The notes under the pieces are model-generated. The model was not told where the DNA came from, did not search any database, and saw only the letters and a list, made by a program, of their open reading frames with translations. From DAIQNV01 sp038748775 (GTDB lineage Bacteria > Planctomycetota > Phycisphaerae > Phycisphaerales > UBA1924), in the NCBI GenBank assembly GCA_038748775.1, contig JBCDIT010000005.1, forward strand, positions 248,001 to 312,000: a stretch of DNA of 64,000 nucleotides, given 5' to 3'. Position 1 is the first letter of the stretch; each line of letters begins with the position of its first letter. The translations under genes and the position numbers were made by a program. Positions 60,974 through 64,000 of this stretch are shown in pieces.

Positions 60974-61510
60974 TCAACGCCGGCGGCGGGCGGCGGCCAG
61001 GCCCAGCACCGCGAGCGGGGCGGCCGAGGCCGGGCTCGGGATGACGAAGACGGTGATCGATCGGATGGAATACCCCTCTCCGTTGGGGCTGGTCGTTTCC
61101 AGGCGGATGGCTTCGCCTCCGAGGAACACATCCGAGGTGTTGCTGAAGTCGATCGAGCCGCGGGGCGTCGTCGGGTTGCCCAGCGAGACCAGCGAACCTT
61201 GGGACAGGGAGAACGCCCCGTCGAAGGCGAGCCGACCGATTTCGTAGCTCACGAGACGGACGTCCTCGGAGAACGTCAGATCGACGTCGGTGGTGCTGCC
61301 CCCGTGCAAGAACAGCCCGCCGGCCAAGAAGGTGAACGCGTCGGGCCCCGGGCCCGCGGATCCGTCGGGGTTGTCGATCAGCAAGGAGAAGCCGTCCGAC
61401 CCGACGCTGGCGACGATGAGGTTCGCGCTGCTGTCAGGGAAATCGAACGTGACGAGCCGCGCGGACGCGGATGACACGAGCACGGCGGCGGCGAGGAGTC
61501 GGATCTTCAT
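60974..61510 (-). CDS. Exported protein with PEP-CTERM-like sorting tail
   Basis: 178 aa from the ATG at 61510 (GGAG five bases upstream). Signal peptide KIRLLAAAVLVSSASA, a beta-rich middle of the sort found in secreted surface proteins, and a C-terminal sorting signal: PSPASAAPLAVLGLAAARRRR is too long to be chance and has the Pro-containing motif, hydrophobic helix and Arg cluster of PEP-CTERM-type anchors. It would be processed by an exosortase-like enzyme, none of which is in this window. It lies between two paralogous lipoprotein genes on the other strand. Confidence 0.78.
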   Translation of the reverse strand: MKIRLLAAAVLVSSASARLVTFDFPDSSANLIVASVGSDGFSLLIDNPDGSAGPGPDAFTFLAGGLFLHGGSTTDVDLTFSEDVRLVSYEIGRLAFDGAFSLSQGSLVSLGNPTTPRGSIDFSNTSDVFLGGEAIRLETTSPNGEGYSIRSITVFVIPSPASAAPLAVLGLAAARRRR

Positions 61511-61622
61511 CGGGACTCCAGCGTGTGGCTGAAACTGAAGGTACACCGGTCGGCGACCTGTGCCAGCGAATTTCGAGAAGGCCCCAAGCAACCCAGCGGT
61601 TACGGCTTGGGTAGATTGAAGC

Positions 61623-62477
61623 ATGCGATACCGAGGTAGTGTGCTCCTATGCGTCGCCCTCATCGCAGGATGCGCAAACCATCCAGAATTGCGAACCGCG
61701 ACGTACGCCGATGAAGTTGATGGCAATAACAGCTTTTGCGAGTGGTTCCTCGGGAATGGCGAGCGGTGGACCTCTGGGGGCGGCCGCTCGATATACGAAG
61801 ACACACTCCGTGCCTCGAGCGAGCGGGGAGAGATCATCATCCGGACGATCGATGGGAACGTCGAGTGGGGCTATGACATCATCGATCGCATCCTCGTGTC
61901 GTCGGATCCACCGGCGATCGTTGCGATGTGGTACAGAGAACTCTTCGAGCCGGTGAAGCTCTATCGAACCGATGATCAGGAAGTCGTCGAGTGGTGGTTG
62001 GATGCGAGGGACCTGGTCGTCGATGCATATGCTGTGTGGCCTTCGCTGACGGACCACACCTACGCGATGTCGCCCGGCGAGAGTTTGCTCGTCGTTCCGG
62101 GGGAAGCGATCTGCGTGGAGGTTGGAGACGGTCATCCTGCACTCCGAGTTGAAACACTGAACGACGACCCTGTACTTCGGTACGTGCTGCCAGATCCCAG
62201 ATACGAGAGGGCGGATCTCGCGTGGATCAAGGCGAGCGTCGATCCACTCTCGCTCCGCGATGTCGGGCCGTTCGGCGTGATCTTGTCACAGGTGTACGAG
62301 ACAGATGGATCTGCGATCATCGGGAGTGCGATGGCGAACCCGCACCACCCGATATGGGAGGAATGGGAGTGGCGTGCGGAGCAGGAAGATCGATACTCCC
62401 CAGATCTGCCTGAGTCGTATGTCGATCGGATTCGCCGACTGAAGGAAATCGCCGGCGAGAACGCGACGGGACGCTGA
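61623..62477 (+). CDS. Predicted lipoprotein, paralogue B
   Basis: 284 aa. Lipobox IAGC after MRYRGSVLLCVALIAGC. Shares segment order with the lipoprotein at 60139 (LRTA, FCEW, the IIDRI segment, AVWPSL, HPIW) but diverges elsewhere and lacks much of its C-terminal half. The two probably arose by duplication, with the PEP-CTERM-like gene inserted or retained between them. Function unknown. Confidence 0.72.
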   Translation: MRYRGSVLLCVALIAGCANHPELRTATYADEVDGNNSFCEWFLGNGERWTSGGGRSIYEDTLRASSERGEIIIRTIDGNVEWGYDIIDRILVSSDPPAIVAMWYRELFEPVKLYRTDDQEVVEWWLDARDLVVDAYAVWPSLTDHTYAMSPGESLLVVPGEAICVEVGDGHPALRVETLNDDPVLRYVLPDPRYERADLAWIKASVDPLSLRDVGPFGVILSQVYETDGSAIIGSAMANPHHPIWEEWEWRAEQEDRYSPDLPESYVDRIRRLKEIAGENATGR

Positions 62478-62522
62478 CGCCGGCCGCTCGGACCCTGACC
62501 ATCGTGCCGATGGTTCGGCCCA

Positions 62523-62547
62523 CCTCCCCCGTCGGCGACGGGGGAGG
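62523..62547. terminator. Bidirectional terminator-like hairpin
   Basis: Perfect 11-bp stem (CCTCCCCCGTC and its complement) with a 3-base loop, placed between the convergent ends of the lipoprotein gene and the YebC gene. There is no strong T-run on either side, but position and stability favour termination. Confidence 0.6.
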
Positions 62548-62552
62548 ATCTG

Positions 62553-63311
62553 TTAGGCGTCCGCGAACGCTTCCTCGGGGATTTCCGCGTTGTGGTGCAC
62601 CTTCTGCACGTCGTCGTTGTCCTCTAGCGTGTCGATCAGCTTGAGCAGCTTCTGGGCGTCGTCGACGCTCAGGGCGGCGGTGGTATCGGGGATCTTGGTG
62701 ATCTCCGCGTCGGCCATCTCGATGCCAGCGGTCTCGAGCGCTTCCTTGACGGTCAAGAACTGCGTCGGGTCGGTGAGCACTGTGAAAGCAGCGCCCTCCT
62801 CTTCGCTCTCCGGGGCTTGGACGTCGTCGGCGCCGGCTTCGAGGGCGACCTCCATGAGCTTGTCTTCGTCGATCCTGCTCGCGTCGACGAAGATCTGGCC
62901 CTTGGTCTGGAACATGTAGGCGACCGAGCCCGGGTTGCCGAGCGAGTTGCCCGACTTGTTGAAAATCGTCTTCACGTCGCCCGACGTGCGATTGCGGTTG
63001 TCGGTCAGGGCTTCGACCAGCACCGCGGCACCCGATGGCCCGTAGCCCTCGTAGGTGACCTCTTCGAAGTCGGCGCCGCCCGCGGCACCGGAGCCCTTGT
63101 CGATTGCCCGCTGGATTGTGTCCTTGGGCATGTTGGCCGCCTTGGCTTCATCGACGGCATACCTGAGCGTGAGGTTGGTCTGCGGGTCGCCACCCCCCGC
63201 CTTGGCGGCGGCCATCAGGGCACGCGAGATCTTCGACCAGATCTTGCCACGCTTCTTGTCCACGGCGGCCTTGCGGTGCTTGATGTTGGCCCATTTACTG
63301 TGTCCGGCCAT
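62553..63311 (-). CDS. YebC/PmpR-family transcriptional or translational regulator
   Basis: 252 aa from the ATG at 63311. Begins MAGHSKWANIKHRKAAVDKK, the invariant family start, then GGGDPQTNLTLR, NMPKDTIQRAIDKG, YEGYGPSGAAVLVE and the acidic C-terminal lobe ending in a short helix. Members bind DNA as regulators or relieve ribosome stalling. It is well conserved here and the length is normal. The upstream gene is the truncated TPR protein, 38 bases away. Confidence 0.95.
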   Translation of the reverse strand: MAGHSKWANIKHRKAAVDKKRGKIWSKISRALMAAAKAGGGDPQTNLTLRYAVDEAKAANMPKDTIQRAIDKGSGAAGGADFEEVTYEGYGPSGAAVLVEALTDNRNRTSGDVKTIFNKSGNSLGNPGSVAYMFQTKGQIFVDASRIDEDKLMEVALEAGADDVQAPESEEEGAAFTVLTDPTQFLTVKEALETAGIEMADAEITKIPDTTAALSVDDAQKLLKLIDTLEDNDDVQKVHHNAEIPEEAFADA

Positions 63312-63348
63312 CGGGCGAATCTCCGTGGGGTTTCGGGGGCATTGTTGC

Positions 63349-63999
63349 TCATTCGGGCACGGCGGGCGCAAAGACCGGCCTCGGAAGGCTCGGTTCACGT
63401 CCGGCGTCGATCGCCCGGATCTTCTGGTCGGCCGCTTCGACCATCGCCTTCGCGTCGCGGTACCCGGGGGTGTCCACTTGCTGATTGAGGCTCAGGGTCC
63501 GCATGGTGCGGGACGCGAGATCTCGGGCGGCCACCCAAGCCGAACGGGCTTCGTCATACCGGCCAGCGCTGGCGAGCGCGTCCCCGAGGTGGTCATCGAG
63601 CACGCCGTCATCGGTGCGGGCCGCCTTGGGCCCCAGCATGTTTACCGCCATGCGGAGCAGATCGACGGCGCCCAGGTCGAGCAGGCGGTCCGGGTCATCG
63701 ATGTCGATGTCTTCTGAGGTCGTCAGGCGGCCCTGGTGGTATCGGAGCCAGCCGAGAGAATCGATGATGTTGTGCTGGTCGGGGGAGCGGGCGGCGGCGA
63801 GCTCGATAAGCCGGTTCGCGTCGTCCGGACGCACGCCCCGCTCGAGTAACTGGTACCCGAGATCGTTCGCGGCCCAGACGTGTTCGGGGTCGTATTCGAG
63901 CGCGAGGAGGTAGTACGCCTCCGCGTTCTCATCCCCCCAGTTGAACCGGGTGAACGCGGCTGCGGTGTACGCGAGCGCCGCCGGGCCTTCGGAGTATTC
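63349..63999 (-). CDS. TPR-repeat protein (5'-partial)
   Basis: The frame is open to the right edge of the window; a GTG at 63834 is internal, since residues upstream of it (EAYYLLALEYDPEHVWAAND) continue the same repeat pattern. About 216 residues are visible, as TPR units of the form NDLGYQLLERG and IIDSLGWLRYHQGRL, the latter a classic TPR ending. The rest is a C-terminal helical tail rich in Ala. Probably a large cytoplasmic or periplasmic scaffold. The start lies beyond the window. Confidence 0.8.
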   Translation of the reverse strand, partial: EYSEGPAALAYTAAAFTRFNWGDENAEAYYLLALEYDPEHVWAANDLGYQLLERGVRPDDANRLIELAAARSPDQHNIIDSLGWLRYHQGRLTTSEDIDIDDPDRLLDLGAVDLLRMAVNMLGPKAARTDDGVLDDHLGDALASAGRYDEARSAWVAARDLASRTMRTLSLNQQVDTPGYRDAKAMVEAADQKIRAIDAGREPSLPRPVFAPAVPE

Positions 64000-64000
64000 G

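Noticed and set aside
1..64000. CRISPR array, prophage or complete insertion sequence
   Set aside because: No regularly spaced direct repeats, no phage structural genes and no transposase were seen; the only dispersed repeat is the 138-bp pair.

Overview
The window is GC-rich bacterial chromosome, densely packed, with frequent GTG/TTG starts and 4-base start/stop overlaps. The gene content points to a Gram-negative planctomycete, most likely of the Phycisphaerae. Evidence: secreted proteins carrying Cys-bounded, EF-hand-rich dockerin-like repeats, a PEP-CTERM-like protein ending in a hydrophobic stretch plus RRR, lipid A synthesis (LpxA) and an OmpH/Skp chaperone, sulfotransferases, DUF1570-type lipoproteins, and a thinned-out division and cell-wall gene cluster. 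The taxonomic placement is inference; no rRNA gene is present.

Layout. 1-3038: proline catabolism (putA, cut by the left edge). 3178-8925: two secreted astacin-like proteins with dockerin-like tails, one with intact zinc motifs and one with none. 9294-13152: dnaG-rpoD. 13218-16610: acylphosphatase, HAD phosphatase, DUF418 membrane protein, a conserved unknown and a SHOCT-like protein, tightly packed. 16861-19926: clpX and a repeat-rich unknown. 28304 back to 19933 (minus strand): lpxA, metallo-beta-lactamase-fold hydrolase, methyltransferase, rsfS, aroB, then a ParA ATPase fused to a glycogen-binding CBM48 domain, a degenerate MinD/FlhG-like partner and a sulfotransferase. 28551-29938: lipB and ompH. 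30081-34327: rsmH, LysM protein, FtsL-like protein and ftsI. 34314-39475 (minus): two lipoproteins and valS. 39575-42879: TPR protein, a possible small antisense membrane gene, prfB and a tandem pair of SpoIIAA/STAS-like genes. 42944-52149: pyruvate dehydrogenase genes (E1 alpha, E1 beta, E2) interleaved with a sulfotransferase, a DUF418 protein and a methyltransferase-glycosyltransferase fusion. 52335-56068: carboxy-terminal processing protease and an MFS transporter. 56194: tRNA-Arg(CCG). 56386-64000: LolA-like periplasmic protein, endonuclease III, DUF4149-like membrane protein, TIM-barrel protein, DUF1643 protein, a pair of paralogous lipoproteins around a PEP-CTERM-like protein, a YebC family regulator and a truncated TPR protein.

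How the genes work together. Core information processing (primase, sigma factor, ValRS, RF2, RsfS, RsmH, ClpX, YebC) is mixed with envelope functions (LpxA, OmpH, FtsI, LysM, sulfotransferases, lipoproteins) and central carbon metabolism (PDH, PutA, AroB, LipB). LipB makes the lipoyl cofactor that the PDH E2 protein needs.

Most unusual items: (1) the ParA-CBM48 fusion with a Walker-A-less MinD-like neighbour, a candidate carbohydrate-granule or envelope positioning module; (2) a dispersed element of about 138 bp present twice, each copy between divergent genes, with terminal inverted repeats and conserved internal hairpins; (3) the pseudo-astacin next to an intact astacin; (4) a ValRS with an insertion of about 130 residues in its catalytic domain; (5) an endonuclease III with altered Fe-S cysteine spacing.
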